64,000 bases of DNA from Rhododendron vialii (taxonomy: Eukaryota > Streptophyta > Magnoliopsida > Ericales > Ericaceae). Of this stretch, positions 33,610 to 46,729 are shown in pieces. The stretch is taken from the NCBI RefSeq assembly GCF_030253575.1, contig NC_080559.1:27926501-27990500 (forward strand), in the 5' to 3' direction. Each line of letters begins with the position of its first letter. Position 1 is the stretch's first letter. A program made the position numbers and the translations under genes. Below the pieces are notes generated by a model that did no database searches, had not been told where the DNA came from, and was given only the letters and a program-made list of their open reading frames with translations.

Positions 33610-33700
33610 TCCCTATATAGTCTGGTTAGAGTATATCACTTGGATCTGGTTGGTCAAGACTCATGTTCGAGTTTCCCTAGTTGTTTATTGGTGTTAAAAA
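33610..33700 (+). mobile_element. Possible SINE fragment
   Basis: AGTCTGGTTAGAGTA at 33619-33633 and TGTTCGAGTTTCCC at 33663-33676 resemble A- and B-boxes about 40 bp apart. The flanking sequence does not match the other SINEs here. Confidence 0.3.
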
Positions 33701-33889
33701 TATTACTAACGCCATCCATACGTAGGACTTTAGCTTTGATTCCTAACATAGGTGCGGTAAGACTTCCTATAAATAGTGATGTATAGTGACGGGACAATAC
33801 TTCTTAACAAATGTGATTGAGCACCATACAGGCATATCTGCACTTCCATCACTGGGAAAGACTATCGTGGAGTTGGTTTTTTTTAAGGG

Positions 33890-34250
33890 TGGGCATTGTG
33901 TCATGTCGTGTCGTGTCGTATTCATGTTTGTGTCATCTCGTATGAGAATTTCTTCAACCCTAACCTGATCTGTTTAGCTTCTCGTGTTATCTTATTGTGT
34001 CATATTCGTGTTCCATATAAAAACTAGCAGATTCTAACCCACTAACTTCGTGTGAGGTTCGAGTCATGTTATCGAGTCCTTTCTTCCCATTCTGCGTCGT
34101 GTCGTGTCATCTCATCTTCGTGTCAGAATTCTCTCGCTTCTTGTGTTATCGTGTCGTGTCATATTCATGTTCCGTGTTAGAAATAGCTAATCCAAACACG
34201 CTAACTTTGTGTCAGGTTTGTGTCGTCATTTGTCGGGGTTCTGTTTTAAG
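33890..34250. repeat. Degenerate CGTGTCGTGTC repeat, two units about 230 bp apart
   Basis: CGTGTCGTGTC followed by ATTCATGTT, then TGTTATC...GTGTCATATTCATGTTCC and CTAACTTCGTGTGAGGTT occurs in two versions. The second version ends GCTAACTTTGTGTCAGGTTT. Confidence 0.6.
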
Positions 34251-34552
34251 GATTATTGTCCCAAACAAAATTGGGAAAATTAATCTGGTTGTACATGACG
34301 TGGTGTTTTGGAAGTACAGACTGCACATGCTAAGACATCATATGTGGCATAATGTGGTTATAATTGCTCCAAAAGCAGGGTGCATAATGTATACAACAAG
34401 GTTTTTCTCTAAAGGCTGCACTAAAAAAATGTCATAATGGGGGATGAGTAAAGGGGATCCGGAGACCCTAGCGCCCCAGGTTTTTGCCCAGTGCAGCTTT
34501 TCATCCTGATTATTTGTCTCGATAATTAATGGTTTCCATTTATTACTTTTTT

Positions 34553-34773
34553 GGCAATTTTCAGAGAATTATTGTTTCATCGTGACGAGAGAAATTTAAA
34601 AAGTAAAAAATTACGATCGAAATTTAATTTTTTTTCAATAAAGACGAAAAAATTGGCTTATTCGTTTATTTTTGTCTTTATTCAAAAAAATTAAATTTTG
34701 ATCCTAATTTTTTACTTTTTAAATTTCTTTTATTATGATAAAATAATAATTTTTAAAAAATTGACAAATAACT
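34553..34773. mobile_element. AT-rich foldback element
   Basis: GAAATTTAAAAAGTAAAAAATTA pairs with TAATTTTTTACTTTTTAAATTTC around a loop near 34660, flanked by AATTATTGTTTCAT/ATGATAAAATAATAATT. The outer sequence (34510-34552 and 34774-34800) shows weaker complementarity. Confidence 0.65.
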
Positions 34774-34923
34774 GACAAATGCAAAAGTAAATAAATAAGG
34801 ACAAAAGCCGAACAAGGCCTAAACTTTTGTGAGGACAACGTCAAGTCCGTCGCCATGTATAGCTCCATCCTAGCATGCGGTGAAAAAAGTCCTTCAACAT
34901 CACGTGTCAGTGCTACTCGAGAG

Positions 34924-35119
34924 GAGTTTAACTTTGCTCATCTTCGTTAAAAGAAAGTGAACATTATCTTTTATTTCAATGGTTGAAATGATATAGATCT
35001 TACATGTAAAATACATTTTTGAATAAATATGACATTATTTTATGTTGAGATCCATATCATTTCAATCAATAGAAAAAAAGATAATAATCCCTCATGTAAG
35101 GAGAGGGTGAGTAAAACTC
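34924..35119. mobile_element. Foldback MITE upstream of the IQD gene
   Basis: GAGTTTAACTTTGCTCATC pairs with GGTGAGTAAAACTC, and TTTCAATGGTTGAAATGATA pairs with TATCATTTCAATCAATAGAAA. It lies about 370 bp upstream of the IQD start codon. Confidence 0.65.
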
Positions 35120-35230
35120 ATCTCACTCGCTTAACGAAATATTAGCATTGACCCTATAGTCACATAATTTCAAAGTCAACAATAGGCTAGTAGTAGTCCA
35201 GTACTAGTAGTATTATCATAGACATGAGCC

Positions 35231-35232
<2 letters not shown>

Positions 35233-35266
<34 letters not shown>

Positions 35267-35442
35267 GTGAAGTAAAATCTCCGTCCCCACCTCCCCAGCC
35301 CCAACCACTCCCACCACTTCCAGCCTCAACCGCGTCCGCGTCTCTTAAATATCACCCAAGCGTGGGCCTCAAGGTCCATTAACCCCACCCCTTTCGCTCT
35401 CCTTACTCCACCCCAGATACTCAACTCTCTCTCTCTCTCTCT
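35233..35442. promoter_or_regulatory. CT-rich promoter/leader of the IQD gene
   Basis: Two CT runs (about 35235-35262 and 35423-35442) bracket a CCACC-rich tract and end 45 bp before the start codon. They are likely part of the core promoter and leader. Confidence 0.5.
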
Positions 35443-35479
35443 CCCTTCTGCAAATGCCGACACAATCAACGCACCGACG

Positions 35480-35494
35480 ATGAGCAATGGGTAA
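35480..35494 (+). other. Upstream ORF overlapping the IQD start codon
   Basis: ATGAGCAATGGGTAA: a four-codon frame whose stop lies past the main ATG (35487), in another frame. If the transcript includes it, scanning ribosomes could start here first and miss the main start. The upstream ATG context (ACGATGA) is fair. Confidence 0.55.
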
Positions 35495-38400
35495 GGCATC
35501 AAGATGGTTCAGGGCAATCTTCGGCGGCGGCGGCGGCGGCAAAAAGGCGTCGGATTCGTCGTCGTCGTCACCGGCGAAGGAAAAGAAGAAGTGGGGTTTC
35601 GCCAGAGGCCACTCTTACGCCGAGTCGTCTTCGGCCGGGTATGGGGATGCAATTGACGCCAACAAGCATGCGATAGCGGTGGCGGCGGCGACCGCCGCGG
35701 TGGCCGAGGCGGCTCTCGCTGCGGCGCACGCGGCTGCGGAGGTTGTCAGGCTGACCAGTGGGGGATCCGGGAGTAGCAGTAGGCCCAATACGGCGGCGTA
35801 TGATAGAGGGCGGCGGGAATTGGCGGCTGTGACGATTCAGTCGGCGTTTCGAGCCTATCTGGTTAGTATACCACTACTGGTACAACTACAACTGTGTACA
35901 ATTTTGAGCCACATTTTTTGTTTCCGAAATTAACCCTTGTGGTTCTTGGTAATTACCACCGACCCTTTTTTTTTTTTTTGGTAATACACAGTGTCCTGTC
36001 TCTCCCACAGCCGTTTCCTACGCGCAGAGGTGACCCCAAGAGTTTCTACGTTAACATGGGGTGAGATGGTCCCAAGAGTTTATGGCAAGGAGAATCGAAC
36101 TTGAGTCCTAAGTCCTAGCCAAGACAGCTTGGCTTGGCTAACCACTTTGGGTTAATTACCACCGACTTTGTTTTGCTGACCTCAGAATATATTGGTGGTT
36201 GGGATCTCTACTCTTCTGGTTAGAATTATCTGTGTAAAATAATAACCATGGAAAGGTGAAGTTATTTTAATAACTAATTTGCATGGTCCCCATTTTAAAA
36301 AAATCTTTCCATACCTTCTTCTGAAAAATCCAGCTGTAACCCTTGTCACACCTCACAGTTCAAACTGTTGGAATTTTTCGAGGCATCTGCTAGAAACTAA
36401 TTGGGAATTAATGGAGTCTGGACTATGTGGGGGGAAATTGTTTTTGGCTTAGAACTTTGGACTCATCTAACTATCTAAGCTTAGTTGCCTTCTAGATTCT
36501 AAGAAAGCTGCCTTTTTTAATGTTGCTTTAAGAAAAGGGTTTTCACCAACATTTATTTTTGAGTAATCTTGAAATTTTAAAGTACTAATATAGGTAATGT
36601 TCTTTCCAGAAGAACAGGGAAAAGAAAGCCCATAATTTATATGTGTTATTCCTTCTCCATTGGACTTTATGTATAGTTAGTGGGCTTTACGATGATCTAA
36701 GGAGCATAGGTCGATTAAAATATGTTTGGAGGTGTCAATTAGTGTAAATGCCACATTCTACTAGATGATAATATCAAGAAAAAGTAATATAAAAGCTTGT
36801 ATGACCAAATACAACGTTATCTTCCACCAATGGGAACAGGGCGTCTGTAGATTCTGTACACACCAAGTCAACATAAATACATGAACCATGTCTTTTCCCA
36901 CCACTGTGTCTATGGAAGAGGTGATTCGTCATTTGGGAAATGTGACTTTGGTCATGTGCAAATTTATGTAAGTCTTTGGGAAGAGCATTTCCCCTCACCT
37001 ACTCCCAGCTACCCTCGTGAATTACATTCCTTTTTTAATCACTCAACGTGTTAGACAAGTTTGCGAGCACCACAATTAATCTCTAAGTGATTCATTTCAC
37101 CATTCGCTACCAGAGCCCCTTTTAAAGCTGGTTCAGTAGCTCTGTATGGAATGACTCCACAAGAATTGATGGCACCTAGGAGGCTCGAACTAGAGACCTA
37201 AGAGGGAACAAATCTCTAAGGCTGAGGCTTTAATCACTGGGCCAACCCTTGGGGTTTGAAGTTGCTTTATGTGGATGAGCTGGTTAGCCAGTTCTACTGG
37301 TAATGCAATCCTGTAGCAATGTTCACTTTATGCTTATGTCTCAGGCAACAATGACTTGTACAAACTTTGTCGTGTAAAGATTTTTTAAGAGAACTGTATA
37401 TGAAAAAAAATGAGAGAATAGAGAAATATTTGCGGTAATAATGGTATGTTAATCCAAATCATAATTTCAATTATCAAGAAAAGAAATTATTTCACCTTTT
37501 CTACTTTGTGGCCTTGGGAGTACCTATGAATTATATTTTTCCACATAGTTTTCAGTTCACGTTTGGATGATGTGGGTCCAGTGCAAATAGATAGATAAAG
37601 GGTGCAGAAAAAAAGTAAGGATGGGGCCTCCAATTGAATACTAGGTTCATAATTTAGACTTTTGCGATGTACTTATTCCTCCTTTCATTCAAATTTTTCT
37701 TATTTACTTTCCCTATAATTATATGTGGCCAACTAGGCGGGAGGCCAGTGTTTTGATAGCTTTTAAGCTGTAGTAATGACTTGGTGAACCTGGCGTCGGC
37801 TTTTCAACATTCCATGCTAATCTGCTTAACTTTTCGAATTTTATTCTGTAAACAATTCCAAATAGTATGTGATTTATTGTATGAAATGGGTCTGTAGTTT
37901 TGGCTGCACTGCATTCCTGCTTATGTATGTGATATGTCTATTTCTAGTTTCAACCGCATTCATAATTACGTATGTCCATTTCTTAGTTTCAAGTATGGTG
38001 CATTCCCAACTTACATATGATTCGTACTGGTAGTTTTATAAGGTACTTTATCGTGTGGAAGTTGATCTGGTTAGTATCTGATGGGACATTTTGTAGGCTA
38101 GGAGGGCGTTGAGGGCACTTAAGGGATTGGTGAGGCTTCAAGCATTGGTGAGAGGGCATATTGTGAGAAAGCAAAGTGCAGATATGCTCCGACGCATGCA
38201 GGCAATGGCCAGAATCCAGGCCCGGGCCTGTTCAAATCGGGCTCATGTGTCAGAGTCTTCACAATCTAGCAGCAAGTCCTCCAACTCTTGCCACCCTGTG
38301 AGTATAGCTTTTGTTCTTTCTTATGTAACTACTGAAGGAGAATGGTGAATCACTCCTATTAAAATGTACATTGGCGACTTTAGAAAATCTATTGGTGTGC

Positions 38401-39671
38401 ATGGTGAATCACTCCTAAACCAGATTTTATTTTAATATTCACTTCATTGAAATGTCCTCATGCAGAAAATTTGTATGTTTCTCCGGGTTGTTTCTATTGT
38501 TTTACATGGCCAGCTCTTTAGTTATTATATTCTTCGCTTGCAGGACCTTGCGACTCCCAAAAAGTATGGTAAGCAATTTCGTGCGTATAGTACAAAATCT
38601 GACTGGTCCCCAATGCAGAAGGTACTTGCTTGAATTCTGTGTTCATTTCCTTCCTTAAATAAATGGTCTCGTGATATTGGAAATTTCTCATTGAAATGCA
38701 ACTTTGGTAGCAATTTTGTGGCTAAAGAATGCTTCCTTGGGAACTATTTGATTCCATTCATTTGGACTTTTTTCAAGTGTTAAAAATCAATTTACGAACA
38801 AGATACATCTCATGGAGCCAAGCGAAATTGGCAGCTTCATAAATTAAATCTGTAGTTGATAATGAGACTAAGATATAAACTTCGGGACATGATATTGAAA
38901 ATTCAGGTTGAAAACCGTGAATTTGCTTCCAGAAACCAGAGCTCTCAATCATATATGAAGATCAAGGGCAATATTGACCTAGAAAGGATTCACATAGGTT
39001 CAAACTGGCTAGACCGATGGATGGAAGAACATCCATGGAACAGCCAGGGAGACGCATCACAAAAATCCGGGCGAGCCGAGGACGAGAGGAGTGACAAGAT
39101 CCTTGAAGTAGATACTTGGAAGCCTCACCCAATCTCCAAACAAGGCAACAAAGTCTTTGGGGCACCATTTGACCCTCTACCAAGACACCCAACAAAACCC
39201 CAGAAGCAAAATCCAAGTACATCTTCCGGCGAACTCTCATCGTTAACATCCCTAAAATTTCCTACAGAAGTAGATCAGGGAGCCTTATGGGCTAGAGAAA
39301 ACAGCCCGCAAATGTACTCGGCATCGTCTAGACTGGGAAGCAGTGGCAGAAGAGGTTCCTTCACGCCCGCGAGGAGTGGGTGTTCAAAAAGCTTATTTGG
39401 AGACTATATGGGTTACCCTAACTACATGGCTAACACGGAATCGTCCTGGGCAAAGGTTAGATCCCAGAGTGCTCCCAGGCAGCGAATTATGCAAGTTGAG
39501 AAGCCGGGTTCATTAAAGAGGTTTGTTCGTGGGTATTGGGATGGAGATAGTATTTCAGAAAGGGGTTTGGATATGTGTGAAGACTTCGGTACCAATGCAT
39601 ATCCAGGCCCTGAGATGCCAATGCGAGGAAACAGCACCACCGGGTATAAATCCAGTTATGGTGGTAGATGA
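35487..39671 (+). CDS. IQD protein (IQ67-domain calmodulin-binding scaffold)
   Basis: Four coding exons: 35487-35861, 38097-38297, 38544-38621 and 38907-39671, giving 472 residues. The last acceptor is uncertain: 38940 is also in frame and would drop 11 residues. The N-terminus [13 protein letters not shown] and basic KEKKKWGF are typical of the IQD19-22 type. An Ala-rich helix (residues about 57-85) precedes the IQ67 domain (about 112-175), with IQ motifs in [20 protein letters not shown] and [16 protein letters not shown]. The intron after AYL splits the first IQ motif at the site usual in this family. The C-terminal DUF4005 is marked by [23 protein letters not shown] proteins bind calmodulin and associate with microtubules or the plasma membrane to shape cells. 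Intron 1 (2.2 kb) holds two inverted SINEs. A Gly run codes in GGC repeats near the start. Confidence 0.92.
36045..36160 (-). mobile_element. SINE fragment in IQD intron 1, minus strand
   Basis: On the minus strand GTGGTTAGCCAAGC and the B-box-like CAAGTTCGATTCTCC (about 36088-36102) are about 40 bp apart, followed by a CATAAACTCTTGGGACC tail. Its order and spacing fit a tRNA-derived SINE. Confidence 0.5.
37125..37258 (-). mobile_element. tRNA-derived SINE in IQD intron 1, minus strand
   Basis: Minus strand: AAGGGTTGGCCCAGTGATTA (A-box region, about 37231-37250) and TAGTTCGAGCCTCC (B-box, about 37180-37193). The A-box region closely resembles the SINE at 11431. Confidence 0.65.
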
Positions 39672-40379
39672 TAGATAGCAGTAACAGCACCCACACACAC
39701 GTGGGTCACCGTTCGGAACGGTTTCACTTTTTCTTGAAATCTTCAAGTCTGTATGGGGTTCCATGCTTGAGCCGTGCTTCTCCTTTGTTCTTTGGTGGTT
39801 TTGATGAAGTCCAGCCATGATTTTTCAAAGATTTCTCCGTATCTGTCTAACTTGACGCCATCAGTGTACACTTGGATCCTCTTGGCAAAGATCGTGATAG
39901 CAACGTTTCCGCTTCCACATTATAAAACGCTGATGTTGGTGTGTGTGCTCTCATCTTCTTCTATGTATTGGCTTGTAAGTGTTTGCTTGTAAGAATTTTA
40001 ATGACAATATGTGCAGATCATAGAAAGACCAGGAGGCTGTGTTTTGAAGCTTTTTTTTTTTATTGCAACCACCTGTATTTGAGTATTTGACTCTCTTTTG
40101 TTTAATCTGTTCGACAGATCATGAGGCTGAGCCTCAAACTTTCCATGTATTTATGGGTTTTTTTTTTTTCTTGTTCTTTCACTGCAAAGCAGTTGACTAA
40201 ATGCATGAAGAAATGCAAGCACTGAAGCCAGTGTTTATCTCTTTATGTTGAACTATGCATTCACGGATAGTCACTTATCATTTGCTTGACTTTTGGTCTA
40301 TCGCCTTTATCTTCCCATCAACTCTAATCGGTATTACCGTTTTGTTTTTTGTTTTTTTATCGCAATCGGTATTACAGTT
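39672..40379. other. 3' flank of the IQD gene
   Basis: Probable 3' untranslated region to about 40030, then intergenic DNA with two poly-T tracts. The short ORFs have no recognisable domain. Confidence 0.45.
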
Positions 40380-40517
40380 TAGGCCCACTACTCTAACGAT
40401 CTTCCTTCAAGTCTTCGATAGCCAGTCATCTTTCAACCTAGTCCTAGAAACGCCATGGCTCCATGACGCCGGTGTGGTCCCCTCGAATCAGACAGTCGAA
40501 AAAATCAACCCGTAGTA
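40370..40517 (+). pseudogene. Fragment of a Ty3-type retrotransposon aspartic protease region
   Basis: The reading frame in 40255-40515 ends with VFDSQSSFNLVLETPWLHD followed by AGVVPSN. This has the shape of the conserved motif after the protease of plant Ty3 (Tat/Ogre-type) polyproteins, roughly SYNLLLGRPW-hydrophobic-H-x-AGAVPS. The upstream part of the ORF is unrelated and the downstream part stops at once, so only about 45 codons survive. Assignment is by motif memory without a search. Confidence 0.5.
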
Positions 40518-40811
40518 TGCGGGGAAATCGGATGCGAGCTACTAGCGCTGCTCAGTCTTTAAATTTTTTTCCTTCTTGAAAACCGGGTTGTCAAAAAGGC
40601 AAACAGAGCAAAGGACTTGTTAGTACCCTAATGAAACACAATTCAACCTTGGATGCCCACAAAAAGGACTTTGAATTAAATCCATTGGCCGAACCCCAGT
40701 TATGCTCTTCTCTTTCTGTCACTTCTCACCTAAGGTATTGAACACCAGCCAATGTAATCCAAATAATTAAGATCCCAAAAACAAACAAACAAACAAACAG
40801 GTGCACGCGGG

Positions 40812-40845
<34 letters not shown>

Positions 40846-41229
40846 TTGATAACAAGGGAACTCCTCTTGTTCGTTTTTGGTGAAATTGCAATGCTTTGTT
40901 TTGGTCAAGCTCAATATTATTGTAGAGGAAGCCTTCGGCTTTTTGGACTACAACTTATATCCATCGATCTTGTTTTTTTTTTTCTTTTTTTTTTTTTGGT
41001 TAAACAGATTTACCCATCTATCTGTTTCAATTACCGAAAAGCTACAATAGTTTTCTCCATTGCAAAGTGTGAAGAGAAAACCCCTTATTTAGTCATCCGC
41101 AACCATATGATTCATAAAAAAAAAAAGGACCCTTTTCTCTTGAATCTCCGAACTCATGGGATGCTGCAGCGTATCACCAAAAAGAAGAAAAAAAACACAT
41201 CAGAAACCCTGCATCACACACATATACAC

Positions 41230-41232
<3 letters not shown>
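40518..41232. other. Intergenic stretch with an A/G microsatellite and poly-T
   Basis: GA run at 40810-40838 and CAAA repeats before it. The 169-codon plus ORF at 40801-41310 is open only because of GA runs and is not a gene. Poly-T at about 40972-40998. Confidence 0.45.

Positions 41233-41278
<46 letters not shown>
41233..41278. repeat. AG microsatellite directly after the LTP stop codon
   Basis: About 23 AG units (CT on the coding strand of the LTP gene), abutting the stop codon at 41279-41281, so the 3' untranslated region begins with a CT repeat. Confidence 0.85.
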
Positions 41279-41280
<2 letters not shown>

Positions 41281-41635
41281 ACAAGTCGCAGTCAGTGTTG
41301 GGTTCAATAGTGAAGCCAAGAGAGACCCCACAGAAACCAGGCAAGGTAGCAATAACAGTGGCATTAGGACTGTAGGTAGTGATGAGTCCCATTAAGCAAT
41401 TGCAAACCATCTGCCGGCCATCGGCAGTTGAATCAGCTACGCTATTCAGGCTACCCACCGCGTCACAGCACGGGGATCCAGGCATGGGGTCAGGCGAGCC
41501 GTAAGTGACAAAAGTGTTGCAGGCAGAGATGAGCCCAACCACCGTGGTGCAATCTATCGGTGTGGTTACTGCTGCAGCCCGCAATAGCAACATCGCTAAC
41601 CCTATCACCATTACCACCACTCTTTGACTCCCCAT
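41279..41635 (-). CDS. Non-specific lipid-transfer-like protein (8-cysteine, secreted)
   Basis: Single exon of 118 residues on the minus strand. Signal peptide at about residues 1-23 (VVVMVIGLAMLLLRAAA). The mature protein has all eight cysteines in LTP order: DC, AC, CC, CNC, FC and DC. The SPCCDAVGSLNSVADSTADG stretch and GFCGVSLGFTIEPNTDC are LTP type 1-like. Members carry lipids in the apoplast or help build cuticle. An LTP gene often has an intron just before its stop; here GACTTGTAAC at the end contains a possible donor (GTAACT), so the last two residues could differ. No clear TATA box was found in 200 bp upstream. It does not closely resemble the FIL1-like protein at 28234. Confidence 0.85.
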
Positions 41636-42397
41636 TGAATCAAATCCCTTAGTTAAACAAACCCTGACCAGGGTTCTTTCTTCTACTAATAGTGCAGAAA
41701 TTTCGTCATCTGTTATAGCGCTGATGAAGTTGAGTTGGTGCGAAACAAGGAACGCATGTTACTCATTAAGATGGCATGAGTACGCGTGCGAAGATTTGGC
41801 TAGAAATTAAACGTTTAATCGACATTAAATTTGCCTATGCAAATGTCTAATTTACTTAGATGCTTAAACGTCCAAAAATAAAAAGAAGCATATCAAAAAG
41901 GTCTTGTCCCTTGAGGAGATTGTATGTGGATTAATTCACTCTTCCATTTGATGATTTGGAACTTAATTTATGTATCGACTGGTTCTCTGCTCAACACAAA
42001 TGAGATTTATCTCTCTAATTCTATCGGGTTACACCGTCTATCTGATTTGTCTAGTGTAATAATCAACAAAAGCTTGAGTAATGATTCTTTCAAATTAAAA
42101 TGCCGATTAGCTCATAGTTCACTTCTTTATGCCATGAGCTGATCCCCAAAAACCATCAAGAAAATCAGACTTGCTTCAAACAAAAGAACCAAAATTGCTC
42201 GAAACAAACAACCCTGAATTGATAATCGCACGAGAATAAAGTGTACAAAAATGGTGTCAATACATGCGAAATTAACTAAAAATAAATGAAAACCCAATAA
42301 GTGCGACTGAAACGATAGAACTAACATCAGCGCTAACAAAATCATGGAACATTTCAAGTGTTTAGTACCCAACACGAACACAGGAGACAATGGACTT
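41636..42397. other. Intergenic DNA between the LTP and eL24 genes
   Basis: LTP promoter side (41636-41800) and eL24 3' side, so the two minus-strand genes are in tandem, about 760 bp apart. The right third is probably eL24 3' untranslated region. No other feature seen. Confidence 0.45.
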
Positions 42398-44339
<1,942 letters not shown>

Positions 44340-44368
44340 GGCGGCAGAGCTGTTCTTCTAGCTTGGAA

Positions 44369-44382
44369 AAACCCTAACCCTA
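44369..44382 (-). promoter_or_regulatory. Telo-box in the eL24 leader
   Basis: AAACCCTAACCCTA on the plus strand (TAGGGTTAGGGTTT on the gene strand), 30 bp upstream of the ATG. Telo-boxes are a hallmark of plant ribosomal protein promoters. Confidence 0.75.
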
Positions 44383-44500
44383 GATTGCTGACCGATATAT
44401 AGTCGCGAGAGGACCAAAAGTTTACCCATTATTACATGACCGGCCCCTCATTTTTTCAAAACATCGTTTGTACCACTAACTTCTTTTTTTATCCGCAAAA

Positions 44501-44843
44501 CATTTCCAACCCACTTCTATATCTTTATTTGAGAGTGTGGATGTGACATATTGAGGAAAAAATTTGTCATAATTTAATCTTTTCTTTAACTTTTTGCACT
44601 TTATGGAAGAAAATTGGAATGATCCATCGTCTTTTTTAGAGATTTGAAAACCCAAAATTATTGTGGTTTAGAGAACCAAAAATAAATTTGAAGACAAAAT
44701 GTCTAAAAAAAATGATAAATCCCTCCAAGATTTTCCCATAAAGTACAAAGTTGAAGAAAATATGAAATAAATTATAAAATATTTCCTTAATATGTCACAT
44801 CTACACTCTCAAATAGAGATATAAATATGGGTTGGAAATGCTC
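44501..44843. mobile_element. MITE upstream of eL24, CATTTCCAACCCA ends
   Basis: CATTTCCAACCCA at the left pairs with GGTTGGAAATG at the right, and the arms stay matched over about 65 bp through TGAGAGTGTGGATGTGACAT/ATGTCACATCTACACTCTCA. It lies about 160 bp from the eL24 start codon, in its promoter. Confidence 0.75.
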
Positions 44844-44938
44844 TAAAGGCTACCACTACCTTTTTGACTTCTCCCTTTTTCCTCCGGTACATGGTTAACC
44901 TTGCTCAAGTTTCTACCGTTCAAGGAAGAAAATTTGTC

Positions 44939-45242
44939 AAGGCTCTTTAAGCCTAATTTTTAAGGGGCTTTTTCAAGTGCTTTTTTGCTATTTTCTCCTA
45001 ATTTTTGAAAGATTTTGGGTTAAATTTTTTGCATCATATTTTTCATCTAGTTTTTTTTAATCTTTTTTGTCATCTTATATTAAATATTTTTAATTTTAGT
45101 CTATGTAAAATACTTTTCCAATTTCTCTCATTGAAACAAAAAATATATGATGTAAAAATTTGATCCGAATCCTACAACTATAGAAAAACAACAATAAAGA
45201 ACGTGATAAAAACTCTGTAAAAATTAGGCTGAAGAGGCCCTA
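44939..45242. mobile_element. MITE-like element, GGCTCTTTAAGCCTAATTTT ends
   Basis: GGCTCTTTAAGCCTAATTTTT at the left pairs with AAAATTAGGCTGAAGAGGCC at the right, with AT-rich interior. No clear target duplication. Confidence 0.6.
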
Positions 45243-45784
45243 ACATTGCTCGTGTGCGGACCCTTTTCCACCAAGCCCCATGCCTTGCTCTCTTTTGAGA
45301 TTGAATCGTGGGTATTTAAACTGGTAGATGGAGTACAAGGATGATAAAAATGATTTTTTTTTACTTCACTTTCTTGCAAATACATTTCAAAATTTGTCTT
45401 CAATATGCTTTGAAAATTGTATTGCGCGTAATTTTAAGCACCAAAAGACAAACAGCCTAAGACTGCATTCGTTTAAAAAAAAAAATGGAGTGCATAAGTT
45501 ATATTTCCCTAAAAGAAAATGTAACAAGATAGTGAGAAATCAATAGAAAATTTGTTTACTTGATACTTTATTACTACAGTATTTTTTCTTGAAAACTCTC
45601 TTTGCAAAACTGAAATTCAATCTATTCTAGATAATATTCATCTCCAATAGCCTCACCCGTGAAGAAAGGCCTCATTTACTTGTAAGCTCACAACGAGTCC
45701 GAGCCCATAAAGCTATTACGTCGGACGAATTTTAGGGCTTTGTACTAAGCCCAGGATGCTAAAATTAAACCCATAAAAAAAGCT
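45243..45784. other. Intergenic stretch without a recognised feature
   Basis: AT-rich, with a poly-A tract at 45476-45485; nothing recognised. Confidence 0.4.
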
Positions 45785-45961
45785 GTGTTCTAAAACAAGA
45801 TATTCCTCGCCGAGTACTCACTGAGTACTCGCTCCAAGGTGCTTGCCTGCTTGGCCGAGATGACTAATCCCTACTCAGTGGGCAATACTCGCCGACTAAC
45901 GCCGAGTACTCGCTCCAAAGTGTCTGGCCGAGCGACTACCAAGTAGCGAGTTTTAGAACAC
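45785..45961. mobile_element. Short TIR element with CGAGTACTCGCTCCAA internal repeats
   Basis: GTGTTCTAAAA at the left pairs with TTTTAGAACAC at the right. GCCGAGTACTCGCTCCAA occurs twice inside with small changes, as do GGCCGAG motifs. 177 bp in total. Confidence 0.6.
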
Positions 45962-46493
45962 TATAAAAAAGACCACCTCCAGATTTAGCTATAGATTAAT
46001 TGGAAATGTTTGTCACTTTTTCCTCTCTTTCTTTTCGTTTTAGCAGAAATGCGATTGGATAAATTTATGCGCATCTCAATTAATCTCTCACGTGGTCCGA
46101 TCAAAGATAGGTCATTACGTCGAGAATAGAAAACTCGCGAGGTAACTAAAACCTGGAGTTTGCAATGCACTTACTTCCAACATTTTCTACCACTGGACTA
46201 ACATCTTCGGGTTACTTGTCGTTTGCTACATATGTTAGTAGGAGTAGTTTATTTAGAAGCGACTGGTAAGATTAACTATATTTATTTAAGCAATAGAATC
46301 TACGGGCAACTATTTTCCTTTGTTATTACTACTAGCTAAACCAATACCTGTTTTCCTAGCATTACCGTGTGCCTAATTTGGCTACAAACGAAATCTGGTT
46401 TACCTGTTTCGTCTCCAAGTTCTAATCCTTTTGTGAAAATTTCACACTTTAAATTAATTTATAAGGTAGAGAAAGTAACTCCTAAAATACATA
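45962..46493. other. Intergenic stretch without a recognised feature
   Basis: No ORF or repeat of note. Confidence 0.4.
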
Positions 46494-46729
46494 CTCTCTC
46501 CTTCCTATTTTGGTTGTCCATTGTGGTTATTCGTGTCAATTTTCCATTACTTATATCTTCCAATATGAATTTCAAAAAATATGCAATATAGATTGTGTTT
46601 GATAGTTTTCGATTAGATCTATAATACAAAGTTTTCAAAATTATGAAAAATATTGTAAATTTTGAAATATAAGCTTTTAAAAAATGACACGAATAACGAA
46701 AATGGACAAAGAAAATAAGATAGAGGGAG
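46494..46729. mobile_element. Stowaway-like MITE
   Basis: CTCTCTCCTTCCTATTTTGG at the left and AAATAAGATAGAGGGAG at the right, flanked by TA (46492-46493 and 46730-46731). TTGGTTGTCC and GTGTCAATTTTC in the left arm relate it to the MITE at 15631-15894. Confidence 0.8.

Noticed and set aside
40801-41310. 169-codon plus ORF between the IQD and LTP genes
   Set aside because: Opened by GA repeats and poly-T; its end runs antisense into the LTP gene.
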